A stretch of 64,000 nt of DNA from Plasmopara viticola (lineage: Eukaryota > Oomycota > Peronosporomycetes > Peronosporales > Peronosporaceae). Below are positions 35,313 through 48,504 of this stretch, piece by piece. The stretch's first letter is position 1. Each line of letters opens with the position of its first letter. Position numbers and translations under genes: made by a program. The stretch spans positions 930,001-994,000 of the forward strand of contig MBPM02000002.1 in NCBI GenBank assembly GCA_001695595.3, read 5' to 3'. The notes under the pieces are model-generated. The model ran no database searches, was not told the origin of the DNA, and saw only the letters and a program-made list of their open reading frames with translations.

Positions 35313-36451
35313 TTTCGTCGATTGTGGAAAATGCAAGGGATATTTCGTTGATAGAAGTCAAGGAGAAGCTACTCAAAGAGTCGGAGAAGCTGCTCAAAGA
35401 GTCGGAGAAGCTGCAGAGGAAAGAAGCTACAGAGAAAGCGTTTCGCGCAAATGGAAATGGAAATGCTAGAAGATACAAAGGTGGACGGGACAATGGGCGA
35501 AAGGGTGGTCCTCCACGCAATAACGGCGGATTCAAGGGCAGGTGCTTCCACTGTGACCAGTTTGGACACATGAAGCGGAACTGCCCGGCCGGTAAAAGAC
35601 TCAACAGCGACGACACGGTGTTTGCTGTTGGTGAAGGGAAGTCATCAGGATGGCTGATCGACAGTGGAGCAACTTCCCACATGACCCCACACAGGAAGGA
35701 CTTGTTTGATTACAAGGGCCTAGAAGCTAGCATCGAAGTTACGATTGCAGACGGGAAGAAGTTGCTTGTCAAAAGAGCCGGCACGGTAAAATTGACTGGT
35801 TTGAACGGAATGAGGATTCGCGTGGTTGAAGTTCTGCACATTCCCGGACTCGACAGAAGGTTGCTGGCAGTTGGCAAGCTGGCAGAGCGTGGCATGAGTG
35901 TGGAATTCTCGCGTTCGTCATGTGTCATTTGGAACAACAAGCAAGCAATTGCGTCGGGCACAAAAGTTGGAAAGTCGTATTTTCTTGACTGTGAGCAAGA
36001 AGAAGCATGTCTCGTTGGATATACCGGGGATGACAATCAGTGGGAGCTTTGGCGTGCACGCATGGGGCACCCCAGCAAGGATGCGCTGATCAGGACACAG
36101 CGATTAACTAATGGTATCCCAATTATCAAGCAAAGTGTGGAAATATTGTGTGCCGGGTGTTTGAAGGGCAAGCAGTCGATCACGGTGTTCCCGTCTCGTT
36201 CAATGACAAAGACGACACGTGTGTTGGAGCGTGTTCACACAGATGTCATGGGGCCAATGCAAACTATCTCGAAGGGTGGTGCCAAATACATTCTCACGTT
36301 TGTGGATGACTTTTCACGATATGTTGCATTTTTTCTGATCAATAGCAAGAGTGAAGTGACTGGCAAGTTCAAGGAGTTTCTGACATTATACGAAAACCAG
36401 TGGGGTGCACGACCAAGATGTTTGCGATTCGACAATGGAATTAGTTCGTAA
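35309..36451 (+). pseudogene. pol: copia gag end, protease and integrase N-terminal half
   Basis: In order: coiled gag end with a short repeated KLLKESE, a zinc knuckle CFHCDQFGHMKRNC, the aspartic protease site WLIDSGATSHMT, the pre-integrase domain with RMGHPSKDAL and CAGCLKGKQ, and the start of the integrase core with VHTDVMGPM and CLRFDNG. The first zinc-binding His usually present before the ARMGH block is Arg here (LWRARMGH). The frame stops at 36449-36451, just after the second catalytic Asp, because of a frame change. Confidence 0.88.
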
Positions 36452-36459
36452 ACAAGAAG

Positions 36460-37869
36460 ATGGCAGGAATATGTCAAGAGAACGGCATTGCACACCAGCG
36501 CTCCGTCTCATACAGCCCGCAGCAGAACGGAGTAGCGGAGCGTATGAACAGGACAGTTTTGGAGAAAGCCCGCAGCATGTTACACTACAAGAGCGTATCG
36601 ACGGAATGGTGGGCGGAAGCGGTAAATGCAGCGGTTTATTTAATTGATCGCTCCAGCAATACAGTCCATCCAGACACCACGCCGTATGAGCTAGTTTTCA
36701 AAATGAATCCTCGAATGGATCACCTGCTCGTATTTGGTTCGCAAGGCTACGCTCATATTGACGATGTGAAACGGACCAAACTGGAACCCAAGAGCTTAAA
36801 ATGTATGTTTCTTGGCTATGCAGAGAATGTCAAGGGCTATCGCGTGTTTGACTTGGAGAATGCCAAGATTGAAGTGACTCGCTCTGTAAAGTTGGATGAG
36901 CGTGAGGTGGGCGGCATCTACGACACGCAAGAGCTTAAGCCGGAAACAATTGTTCAAGTAGTTAAGGATGGTGATGAAGTCAATGTTCAGCATCAAGTGG
37001 ATCGACAGTCAGTTCCGGACGATCGCATGGGAGCTGTCGAAGAGACAGTCGAGGATGTCGATATGGAGGATGTAAATCGTACGCCAAGCGCCGTTGTACA
37101 GCGGCTAATGCCTTCTGAGAGCCCTGTACGAAACGGGCTTGAGCTAACGGAGTATCATCAACCTTCCCAAGTGCAACAAGAAGACCGTTTGGTGTTTCGG
37201 CCTGAATTGGAGCGAACACGAATAAGACGTGAGCCAGTGCTAATGCTAAGAAACGATTCCGATGGTGGAAAGTCAACAGAAGGCAGTGAGGGTCCACCGA
37301 CTCCAAAGCGTGCAAGGATTGACGAAGATGGACTAATTGCGGAAGCCTTTCTTGCCTACGCTGTGAATATTGACGATGATACGGACTCACCAACTACTTA
37401 TACTCAAGCAATGGCAAGCGACGATGCAATGAAATGGCGTGAAGCTATGGATGCTGAGCTTCGCTCTCACGAAGAGAATAAAACGTGGACATTGCAGCCA
37501 CGAGAGAAAATTGAACGCGCAATTGGATCACGATGGGTATTTGCCAAAAAGCGTGACCAGAATGGCGCTATCGTGCGATACAAGTCACGATTAGTCGCGA
37601 AACGTTTCAAGCAGAAGTATGGCGTTGACTTTTTCGAGACATATTCCCCGGTTGCCAACATGAATTCGATCCGAATAATTCTCGCGGTATGTGTTGAATG
37701 TGGCTATCAAATGGAACAGCTGGACGTCGACACGGCTTTTCTTAATAGCGAGTTGACGGACAACGGTTTTATGGAAGTTCCGCTTGGTGTCGACAATGCT
37801 CAAGGATACATATGTCAACTAAACAAGGCTATTTACGGACTTAAGCAAGCAGCGAGTGCCTGGAACTAG
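36460..37869 (+). pseudogene. pol: copia integrase C-terminal half and reverse transcriptase start
   Basis: The frame resumes with the third integrase catalytic residue in QQNGVAERMNRT, followed by the integrase C-terminal part, an acidic linker, and the first two-thirds of the reverse transcriptase (SRWVFAKKRDQNG, ETYSPVANMNSIRIIL, QLDVDTAFLN, KAIYGLKQAASAW). It ends at TAG 37867-37869. The next codons stay in the same frame, so this is a nonsense change, not a gene end. Confidence 0.88.
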
Positions 37870-38967
37870 ACAATACATCGTGTCTTTGTCAGGAATGGCT
37901 TTAAGAGTTGCGGAGCAGATCAATGTGCTTAGGTCAAGAGTACTAAAGAAGGTTTTGCTTACGTTGGACTATATGTGGATGACATGATTATCGCAGCAAG
38001 AAGCAGCAAAGAATTAAATCAAGTAAAGGGAGTACTTAAGAATGCTTTCAAGATGAAGGAGCTTGGTCAGGCGGAATTTATTTTGGGTATAGAAATTGAT
38101 CACGACAGGTCAGCTGGAATATTGATGATCAAACAGACTTGCTACATCGATGACGTGGTCAAGCGATTCGGTCAACAAGATGCCAAAAGTGTTGAAAACC
38201 CTTGCGTGTCAGGATTGAAGCTGTCGTCAAAGCAGTCACCCACAACGGAAGAGGGACGGTCGATAATGCGATCAAAGCCTTATCGCTCTTTCATTGGATG
38301 CTTGCTGTACATAACGACATGCACTCGGCCTGATATTGCTTACGTGGTGACGCAGCTATCACGTTTTCTGGAGAACCCAGGACTACAACATTGGAGCGCA
38401 GCAATTCGATTAGTACGGTATCTGAAGACCACGCGTCAAATCGGTATCGTCTACCGAGGAACTGAAAGCGTTACGGTCAAGGCATACTCGGATGCAGATT
38501 GGGACAGAAACACGGATGACAGACGCTCGGTCTCGGGAATTATGGTCATGATTGCAAACGCACCGGTGGTAGTTAAGTCAAAGTACCAGCAGACAGTTGC
38601 GCTGAGCTCAGCGGAAGCTGAGTATATGGCTCTCAGTTTATGCACACAAGAAGTTGTTTGGACGCGGGCAATGCTAAAGGACATGGGTCACGAGCAAGTT
38701 GAAGGCACACAGGTCTGGGAATACAACCAGGGTGCTATTGCGTTAGCCAATAACGCCGTATACCATGCTAGGACGAAGCATGTGGACATCAAGCACCACT
38801 TTATTCGTGAGAACGTGCAAGAAAGACTGTTGAAGATCGAATATATCGACACGAAGAGTCAGCTTGCAGATATGCTGACGAAGGCAGTTGGGACTAAGAT
38901 GGTTAAGTATCTGCGCGAAGCCACCGGAATCAAGACCAAGTCAGCAACAAAGGACACACAGCATTAG
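37870..38967 (+). pseudogene. pol: copia reverse transcriptase end and RNase H
   Basis: In the same frame as the preceding piece, with one more TAG at 37930-37932. It carries the catalytic LYVDDMIIA, then FIGCLLYITTCTRPDIAYVV, the RNase H residues SDADW and SSAEAEYMAL, and KHVDIKHHFIRE near the end. The stop at 38965-38967 is the natural end, 13 bp before the 3' LTR. Confidence 0.88.
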
Positions 38968-38980
38968 CGGTGAATGGGAG

Positions 38981-39126
38981 TGTTAAAATTACACCGCTGA
39001 ATGCATGTCAAACAGGTGAATGGCTTCACAGTATTTACAAGTACGTTACAGTTAGTAACTACATATGGTAGCCGTTCATTGGTCAAGATAAATATATTCA
39101 CTTCGGATTTTACTTTCCTCTCAACA
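38981..39126 (+). repeat. 3' LTR of copia element
   Basis: 146 bp, same ends as the 5' LTR, about 8 substitutions between them and no length change. Confidence 0.9.
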
Positions 39127-39131
39127 CTGCT

Positions 39132-42100
39132 AGTCTATACTACCGTTTGGCATATGAGGGATCTTAAATTTTCTTATTATTCAAAAATACCAGGATTACA
39201 ATTTCTTGCTAGGCGTGAAAACAGAATGAGCCTGACAACTTTATCCCATCGATCAATAATTCATCCATATGGGAATAAAAAGCTGCTTCCTGTAAAAAAG
39301 ATAAATAAACGAGAGTAGGACATTTTCTGATGATCAGCCCTCGACATCAAGTAGATATATGCGGCACATAGCGTGCTCTTTGCTTTGATGTCGCTTACCC
39401 ATAGTGGACACCTTAGCATAAGCAACAATTGAACATTATCGGAGTTCAGTCTTGTGAGAATTGGACACATCTTTTATAAAGAGCTCCTTGTGGTGTGCTC
39501 GCAAACGTATCTCATAGCTCTGTACTTGTAATCCCAGTCATTAGCTGATTACAGTATCAGAGTCGCTTAATCTAAACAACGCGTGTAGCGATGTTTGCTC
39601 ACTTCGTGATTGAGGACAAATTGACATTTGGTAACTTGGATGTATTATTCTTGTCTAAACTTTGCTCATATATAAGCTTTGACAAAAGAACTTGAAGATA
39701 ATTAGCTTACATAATCGCAATTTTTGTTAAAAATAGTGACTAGTAAAAAAAGCTGAGAGAAAGCTTAGTTAACACCGAAAGAGCATTTAAGGGCCAGTGC
39801 GCAATTTACAGTCACATCCTCCATTTTGGTCAAAACTTTTCCGGGTAAGCCACATGGAAGCTCACGCTGCGGCCGTGCTCGTGGATCCTGACAGATCTCA
39901 AATATTAAGCCAACCTTTCTAGAACCAACACAAATACTTTTCCCGCGCGAGAAAAGTGTCTCAAAATTGAACATATGCTAGCCACACAATACTGTCATTG
40001 GATTGTAGCCACTGCATCGAGAATATCTAAATTCATGAGTTGTAAATTGAATTTTCCGCAGATATTACTAACTTCTTGTGCTTAAAAACATATGGAATGT
40101 GGCGAGAGCCTATACTTCAATGCGCTGAGTAGTGCAATGGTTTTAAGCAGATATTGCTGTGATGAGTGCGAAAAGTTCAATTTCTTCGTCATTTTACTGG
40201 TAACAGCAAAGCCTAGTGAAAACCATATGGGTAAGGGAAGGATAGCTGTATTCTTGTTGCATCTACAGTGAAGAAGGCGTCAATGAACTTTCAACATTTT
40301 TTTGGCAGGAATAAATGAATGGTGGGATCGAAAATTGTGCCTATGAAGTTTTGTTTCTCTCTTCTATCCTGCAAGCGTTGTGTGTCTCCGAAGGTCAAAC
40401 CTGGGTACTTTTTTGTAAGCGGTATAACAGAGTCTTTGGATGCTTTGACCTTGAGCAACGTATGCTGCCTGAACCGCTAATTAAAAAAAAACTTTGCTTT
40501 AAAAAAAGTATCTAATACTCTCTAAAAGAAATTTATTTGAAAACCTTATCTGTAAGGTAAATTCGGTTTTTAATCTAGCTATCGACTAAGCCGTCATTTA
40601 TTCCACTGGCAAAGGCTTTTTGCAAGCCACGTAGTTGCTTGCAATAATTCGGAATCGTTTTTATACCGTATCTCTGTTCTTTTCTTGCAGACTATGTAAC
40701 GTGGTCTTGTTGGTACATTACTACCCTCCTGTGAACCTATAAAGTCTACTGTCGAAAAAGGATGTTACCCATCGTGGCTAAAGAATTTATTTTACTTACG
40801 TGTAGATTAATGGTAAGCGCGTGCGGACCTATGACACGCATTTGCAAAACTTTGTTACTGACATTTTGGGGTAATTTGTTGCCCAGCTAAGCTATCCACT
40901 ATGAAAGCTTCGAAGGCCGTGCACGTCTGCATCGATAGAAGAAATCCGTACAATTGCTTACACCAAAACAAACTAGGCCTTTTGTTCAAGCTTTAATCAA
41001 AGTAGCCGTGTTTAAGAAGATACTAGCCAACGCAGTATTGCACGAGATTTAACGGCTTCTCCTTATAAATTACCCCGTTAATTAATTAAAGACTCGTGCT
41101 TTTTCTAGTCACGGCATACTCAGAACTTCTCCATTTAATAAAGCGGGATTTTTTAGTGTTGTCGGTATCAAATGTCACAGCCGGGCTATATTAAGTTCAG
41201 CATTCCACTGCTGATGGATCTTCCATAGTTGCTGAAAAGTTCTTTAAGCCTCTATGATGTAAAACAATCCACGCCACTTTGCATTTTCCAGCGCAGCGCC
41301 CCGTCTCCAATTTTTTTGAGATTTAAGCATGCGAGTTTCGCAAACAAACCTTAAAAGCCCTTATTGAACAAAATTACGCTTCGTCCAGCCCGATTGGAAG
41401 AAAAGGATTCTTGTACCTTTGCTTAAATGCGGCCATATGCTTTTGCTCAGCGGCACAGGAGTTCATTAGGAGTACCTGTACTTGAATCATACACGCGATG
41501 TTAAACATGTCAGCACATTGTGTAGCAGTCGTTGCTGCATTGCTATGCATAGGCAAAATTCTGCTATATAATTGTGTGGACACGTTGCTACAAACAACGA
41601 GGACAAAACCAAATGTATTCTTTGAGTCACGTGATGCCTAATCAGCGTAGGTTTTTGCAGTATATGGGTTATTCTACCCGCGGCAAGCGCCAAAAAATCA
41701 AACTCCGCAACTCATACGTCGAATATAGTTACAGATCCTACCGATTTTAAAGATCTATTAAAGTACATAATCCTCACCTTTGTCTTCGGCTTGCCAATGC
41801 GTAAAGGCAATACGGTATAGTGCCACGTAAGTGTAACGTGTATGAAGCACTAAGTAGGTATCAACGGAGTACGAACGACAAGGCCTAATATGGAAACGGC
41901 CTTTTAAAATCATAAGCTTCCATATAGGAAGGTGTTCAATAGCGACCCACCATCTACCGCTGCATTTCGTCAAGACCTGATTTAGCTATAAATTATTCAT
42001 TTGTCGATGACCATCTTCATAAATTGTTAGACGAAAAAGTCAAACATGCTGAAGCCTCAGATTTGTAGGCTGAGAAGCTAACCATGGTTAAATTCGCATT

Positions 42101-42184
42101 TAGGGTCAATGCGATTTGCGCAACAATGGTGTGTACTCTCTTTTATATCGACGGGCTTGATAAATTTGAGCTCTGTTTTATTTT
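39132..42184. other. intergenic
   Basis: AT-rich sequence without a supported gene or element. Confidence 0.45.
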
Positions 42185-42448
42185 AAAAGCACGAACGCTT
42201 CTACGGCTAATAGGGAAAATTTAAAAATAGTTTTTAAATCTTCAGCTCAACACCATTTTCTCAGCAAGAAGAGGCTAGTAGTCATCGTCATAAGTCAACT
42301 ACAGGCTAGCAGCAGTAATTTTTGAAAAGCACGAAGGCTTCTATGGTAATGGAGAAATTTTTTAAATATTTCTTAAGTCTTCAGCTCGACACCATTTTCT
42401 TAGCAAGAAGAGGTTAGTAGCCATCGTAATAAGTACTAGCAGCAGTAA
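42185..42448. repeat. tandem duplication, two copies of about 130 bp
   Basis: Copy A at 42185-42318 and copy B at 42325-42448 both run from AAAAGCACGAA[C/G]GCTTCTA to CTAGCAGCAGTAA. They share CACCATTTTCT and AGCAAGAAGAGG and are about 85% alike by eye, with small gaps. Non-coding. Confidence 0.7.
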
Positions 42449-45106
42449 ATGGGTGCGATTCCATCAGCTTAGTATACACAAAAAAGAGCTTTAGTGTCTG
42501 TTAATTACAAACAAAGTTATTGTTAGCTTCTTTCGACTTATTATTGGCTTGAAAAAGCATGTGTCGGCGTACACCATTAATGTTATCATTATGATGTGAA
42601 TACACTCATTGTTTTGAGAAATGTTTTATATTTTTCAGGGTTATGAGCCTCTAGAGGTCCTAATGCTCACCTAATACCGATCCAAGCACTGATCCACGAT
42701 CAAAGTTACTGGTTTGGTAAGTACGAGTAGTCATATGATGGCTGGTAGTGCCCGTACCTACCGAGGGCAGATAGTAGTCGATCGAGCCTTAAGCTACAAA
42801 CAGAGATAAGCGATTTCTTAACGCAGTACGGAGAGACGCATTACGGTCATTTTGACTGTAACGATAACACGTCACATCTATAAAATGCATCTTGGGCCGA
42901 ATTTTTGACACTGGTAAATGCCGTTAATGTTATTTTTTGTAATTACGGTTATTTGTGACTAGCATATTTTCTAAAATTATCTTTGAATGATGAATCTGGT
43001 TTGTCAGCGTTGTCGCTAATATGAGGCTTCGTTGTAGCCCCAATAAGTGAAGAAGGGATATTTGCCGAAGAGCTTGTGGCAATATGTAAAGCTTTTTAAT
43101 CAAACGCAAAAATACCACGGAATGACCAAACGAAGGCTAATTGTACGCATGAGCTACGTGTCGTGGCAAAGCTGTAAGGTTCAGTACGGTAGTCTTTAGA
43201 TGTGTAGCTCTTGCGTGAGCTAGATACTTTTGATCCGCCGCACAAGAGGCAATCGCAGAATTTGGCCTAGGCGCACCCTTGAGCGCAAAGACCATGATGC
43301 ACCCTTGAGTTCAAAGCAACCTTCTTTGTGGTTAAGTTAATCGAGCTCTAACGACCAGAACGACTGGCAGCCTTTTTCTCTGCCTATTTGGCCATCTAAA
43401 TATTGAAGCAATTAAAATGATATATAATAATCACGAATTTCTAACTAAATGCTGAGATGATGCAGATTGAGGGGTCTGGGTATGGCTATAATTGTTGTGG
43501 GTGCACATAATGTTTAAAAATAATGTTGAATGCTGGTTTCTCAGTGAAAAGAAGTTTTTATTGATTGTGGCTATTGGTGCATAACTTGCAAAATGAGGTT
43601 TCTCCAGATAATTATTTAAAGAGCTGCCAAAATGTGGATCAAAATAATATCTTTTAGCGATAGAATCAAAGCACGTGAACGTTGCTTGAAGAATATAATC
43701 TCTAAGCTACAGTCCATTGCACACGTCGTTTCTTCAAAACTACAGAAAGTGAATAGTCTTTCTAAAATATTTGACGCATTTATTACCCTAGCTCTGTATA
43801 TGTATTGCGATAATTTAAATAGTACAATAAATAAAGGGATCATATTCAGTTTGGTTTTTTTTTGAAATACCTCGGCATGCAAACCATATGGATACCGAAA
43901 GAGCGTTTCTTAAGTAAACAGAACCACTTTGTTTGATTTATTTTTGCGTAGAATCGCAGGGACTTTATTCTACGCAACATTGTCTTCAGTGAACTTGGGC
44001 TGTATGTATAGGTGAGGAACGTAAATAATCAGCACTCATTGAATTCTTTGCAAAGAGTGTTTGATTAGCGTTACTGGCAATTCGAGGCAGCAATGAGGAC
44101 TGCCGGACGTAAGCTTTATAAATGCTGACCAAGTCAACTCTGAAAAGGCTTCTTCGGATTCCACATTTGTCACTTTACCGAAAACGCCGCGTGCGCGCAC
44201 GGTTGCGCCTGTACCGTATGAATTGACCCGGCTGCCATAGACAGCCAGTCAAAACGGCTTTAAAGAGCATCTTACTTCACAACAGCGTTAAAGACGCTTC
44301 ATACTCGCCTTCGGGGACTTCACACAACGGAAAGCGCTGCAGGCGTTTTGACAAACATGTGTATCCGCTAAGCCTGTAGTGAATTCCCACGTCAGCGACT
44401 ATTTTCTTATAGTAACTTTTTGACCTCACGTAAGCTCTGACAGGCGTAAGACTCGTCATAAGACCTACCCCTCGAGCTTTAAGCCCGACTTTAGAGGACA
44501 AAGATTTAAATTGGTCATTCTAGGTTTTGATTTAATCTGGAATGCTCTTTTTGATAAGGTGATCGATTCTAAAAGCTACGAGGAAGAAAGTGAAAACAAA
44601 GACGATACACTTCAATATATTCTTCAAGCTAGCTCAGTGGTCGAAACCAAAGAGATGAGCTCAATAGGTGGGGGGCATTGTGACTCGTCCATCGATGGGT
44701 TTTAGGGCTTTCCGGTAGAGGCTATTAAGCAATTTATTCAGAAAGTAGGCTTTGGTATGGGTATCAGGCCTTTTGAACCCATGCTGTCAAGCAGTACGCT
44801 CAATCACTGACGGCTCTTGAATAGCCACTACAATTTTGAAATTTATGAGAGCAACTTCATTGAGAAGGAGACTTGCTCATGAGCGACCCTACGGCAGCTA
44901 CTTACGTGTTTTTAGCACCGCACCAAATCTCGCTGGAGAATTTCGCTTGGCGTCGTAAAAGCAATAACTAAGGCAAATTGGGAATGTCTTTGGTGCTATC
45001 CACCTCTCCTCGCCACTAGAGAAATATATATTATGAGAGTAGGTGTCCCATTAAGGTGATACTACCCAAATTCCGTACAGTATCCGACTTGTGTTAAGAA
45101 CAGAAG
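42449..45106. other. intergenic
   Basis: No supported gene. Short open frames (for example 43632-43865 and 44511-44705) lack any recognisable pattern. Confidence 0.4.
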
Positions 45107-45500
45107 TTTTGACGGAGGAAGAAGCTTTCACCACATGCCGAAGCACGGTCAGAAGACCGCGAAAAGTATACGTAAAGCCTACTTTTTCCGATTTTAACTA
45201 AACAGGCTCTCATAAATTCACACCAAGACCTAGAATTCAAGCTCTGTGAAATAGGATACCTTGCTTCTCCACGAAAACGCTTAGACTCTTGGAAGTGCCT
45301 GCTGTGTTGGTCAAACGAAGTCAAAGGTTTTGGGCGGGGAAGTAGCTTTCACGACATGACGACGCACTGTTTGAAAATAGCAAAGTCGCACCAAAGCCGA
45401 GAGCACAAGCCGTGCGAAAAAGGGTAATTTCCTCTTCACAGAATTCTATAAGCATCCTTGAAAGTGCTTGCTATGTTGTTAAAAGAGTCAGATAAGGCTG
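45107..45500. repeat. old diverged tandem duplication
   Basis: Two segments begin with similar blocks (GAAGAAGCTTTCACCACATG near 45117 and GGAAGTAGCTTTCACGACATG near 45338). They end with similar blocks (CTTGGAAGTGCCTGCTGTGT near 45290 and CTTGAAAGTGCTTGCTATGT near 45457). The middle parts are poorly alike. Probably an ancient duplication with a deletion in the second copy. Confidence 0.5.
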
Positions 45501-47210
45501 CTGTTGTCATGGCCGTGTGCCCTCCTCAAAAGGAGCCGCTGCTCTGTGTAATAGAAGGTTAAAGCGTGAGATTGCTCTTGGAGTTGGCCGTGATGGCGAG
45601 ACCGCAGTTTTTTGCCCTGGACTAATAAGAAAGAATCTTCTATCTAGGCCATATTACCATAAACTTCAGTGTCGGTTCGACCGCCCCCCCCCGTTAACTC
45701 AGAGATTGCAAGCTGCGACGAAAAGAAGCATTGTATCTCAGTAAGTCCAAAGATTGCTAGTCTCATGGAGTGGATAGGCGGTCCCTCCGTCTTATTGTCG
45801 AGACATTGGGCTATGCACACTATCAGCCGCTGTATGGTGACCTGAGCTTGACTTACCATCAATGTCAAGCGCTCTATCAACAATTTGAAGAGCTGCTAAG
45901 TGAATGTCAGAGCTTTTATGAGGCCCGTATTTGAATGTCACGGAAAGGGCAATGGTGTTTGGCGACGCATGTATTTTCAAAAATGAAAAAGTACAGAAGA
46001 AACGATGTTTTCATAATTTATAGATACAGACCTTGCCTTTTTTAGGAGGTACCCAACAATACGTTTTAATGATCAGTGAACATTATTTACCATCTATTTT
46101 CCATTTTGCTCAAAGCTGGTTTTGTCTATCTCGGGTATGTGCCATCTCATCCTTTGCCTAGCTTATAACATTTATCACAGTCATTTGATGATTTTCAAAG
46201 ATAATTTGTCTCAAATAGAGGCCCGGAAAAAAAGTTCCCTAGAGCCTAATTTCGATTACATTATATGTACCCGTGCTGCAAACGGTTTTGATTGTTTTCG
46301 TGCTGCAAAGGTAGCGGTAGCCTTGAGTATTTAAGCTTAGTATATACGAGGGTGAAAACGTCGTAGATACATGGATTGCATTGCTGGGTATAAACTTAGC
46401 TATTGGTAGCTTGCAGATGAAGAGCCTCAGCGCAATTCTATGTTTTTTGCTCTTCACTCGTTATTCTTTCTCTCCGTAAAACAATCTATTTGTCTTTGAC
46501 CTGCTGTAAGCGTTAAGAGAAATTAATAAGTTTGTTAAACATTCTTGTCAAAATGCAGCAATGAAGGGCAGGGTTCCGTTTTGACGCCATTGTGTCTCGA
46601 ATGCCATCGTAGTATTTACATGTGTTTTTACTACTGGTGCTCCACTAAAGCTGGCTGGGATAGCTTCATCTTACCCAAATTCCACAGAAAAATCTTCTTA
46701 ACCGTGTTGCAAGAAGCCTATAGCAACGTTGAGGCTAATGAATTCTTAAGGTTCCGCCAGTGCTAGCAGGGGCCGACGTGCATTGCGCGGATTTGACCCT
46801 GTAGTGAATTCTTGAATTTTACCACGCGCTTAGCCACAAATGGAGCCACTAATTTTTAGTGGAGATCGATAAAACCGTTTCTTTAAGCCATAACGTTAAG
46901 CACTTTAATGTTCATGTGCTTTCGGAAGTATATCGTGCTTTGACTATCTATTGCTTGGAGTGATCTTAATCCACAAATCTCTTTTCATACCGTCCACTCG
47001 CTGATAAAATGCAGCTGCGATCGCCGTAAAGGATTGGATGATTTGCGTCGGATCTTTGTTCGCACACAAAAAATGCATTTAGTGCTGCATGCTGGTATTG
47101 GCTGTCGGAGTCGCTCACTCATATATTTTCTAATTAAGTTGCTATGGACGAAAGCATTATCTATGCAAAAGCGCGTTGTCACGTGCGAATCAGGTTTCTT
47201 ACATGTCACT
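45501..47210. other. intergenic
   Basis: No supported gene. A run of nine C at about 45683-45691 is the only oddity. Confidence 0.4.
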
Positions 47211-47267
47211 TATATTTTGCAAGAAATGAAAGGTGTAATATCCACCTTTCATTTCTTGCAAAATATA
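47211..47267. repeat. perfect 25-bp-arm hairpin
   Basis: The arm 47211-47235 (TATATTTTGCAAGAAATGAA plus AGGTG) is exactly complementary to 47243-47267, with a 7-base loop. No coding frame depends on it. It could be the source of a small hairpin RNA or a very recent inverted duplication. Confidence 0.85.
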
Positions 47268-48194
47268 CGTATAAATTTCCTTCCTTGAAGACATATCATC
47301 TAAATCGACTACAGGTTATTGTACCACCAGAATGCTCACTCGAAGTTCTACCGGTGTGCATTGTCATAGTCTGTTTGAAAGCCTTAAGTTGCCTTGACTG
47401 AAATACATTTTTTTTATCCGCTTTAGCTAAGATTGAGTAGTAATGCACGACCGATGTAAAAATAAACTGGGGTCGGGTCAGTGGTCTACGGATGCCTCCT
47501 TTTGGGTATGAAGCCGCGAAGCCGCTCATTTACGAGCTTTTGGAGGGATAAGTCCATCCGACGCTGTAGCTTTCTTGGCGAGCAATTGTAATTGCCACTT
47601 TACATTGCCGCTATCTGAGCTTCAAAAATTTAACTACGCAGCTCAACTCAATAAATCAATGTATTTGTTTGCGTTGATTAAGAAAGCTGCGAACTTGTAT
47701 CAAAACCGATTGTGTGCAATACGAGTCAACATTCTTCAGATCAAAAAAAGTCAGTTGTATGTGACGCTTCAGATTAGTTGACGCTGTGAGGGATTCCGTT
47801 CGATCGTGCTCTTCAAGGTAACTGTTAGGATTATTTGGCTAAAAATATTTTTACTCGAATTGATCGAAATTGTAAAGTCATTCTTTTTGAAAAAGAATGC
47901 GATTAAAGAACTTTCATGCTGAAGTTTTGCGCAAAACTACCTCTAATAAGCAGGTTTGGATGCTCGTGAAATCGTATAAAGTTCCATCGACCTTAAAAAA
48001 GTGATAGTAAAACGCAATGTCGTACCAACGTCGATCGAGCCTTACTACAATTAAAGAATTCATCAAAGTTATGATTTATATACCCACCAATTGATCCCAA
48101 CGGAACCTAAAAAAATAAAACACTGGCTTGTGGCTTGTTCTTTTTGACTTGTCGATTACAGCTTATAGAACTTATGCGAAATTTTGATTTAACC
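47268..48194. other. intergenic
   Basis: AT-rich, no supported gene. Confidence 0.4.
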
Positions 48195-48203
48195 ATATGA
48201 ATT

Positions 48204-48495
48204 ATTCCAAGCGCGGGGGCTAAATGCTCGCGCGCTTCGGGCAGGTGCTCTCGGGCATCTGCAGGTCTCTAACGAGTCTCACCCTCGACGCGACGGTCTC
48301 TAGCACCGGGCGCCACGTGGGCTCTTACCAAGTCAGAAATAAACAAAATAATGGAAGACCCTCACGACCTCGGTGCTGGCTGCACTGCCCGCCGAACGAG
48401 ACCCGACGTATGCGGACACCACTCTATGCCGTGGACTAGCCAGCCTGAGCCTAGCACGTGCATAACTTGGCAACGCGATAACGTAATACAATACA
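48204..48495 (+). mobile_element. short retroposed element, copy 2
   Basis: Same family as 30715-31042 and 60486-60779. It starts at CCAAGCGCGGGGG (48207), lacks the extra left part of copy 1, and carries a few more substitutions and single-base gaps. It ends in the AATACA tail. A short direct repeat, ATRTGAATT, at 48195-48203 and 48496-48504 (one mismatch) is the likely target duplication. Confidence 0.65.
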
Positions 48496-48504
48496 ATGTG
48501 AATT

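Larger units (their letters stand above)
34666..39126 (+). mobile_element. Ty1/copia LTR retrotransposon, full-length but broken
   Basis: Two 146-bp LTRs (TG...CA ends) enclose gag and pol. Flanks TTGCT (34661-34665) and CTGCT (39127-39131) form an imperfect 5-bp target duplication. The order protease, integrase, reverse transcriptase, RNase H defines the copia type. The coding part is interrupted by frame changes near 35300 and 36450 and by TAG codons at 37867-37869 and 37930-37932. The LTRs differ at about 8 of 146 positions (about 5%), so insertion is not very recent. A purine-rich tract, GGTGAATGGGAG, stands just before the 3' LTR. No clean primer-binding site was recognised after the 5' LTR. 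Confidence 0.9.
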
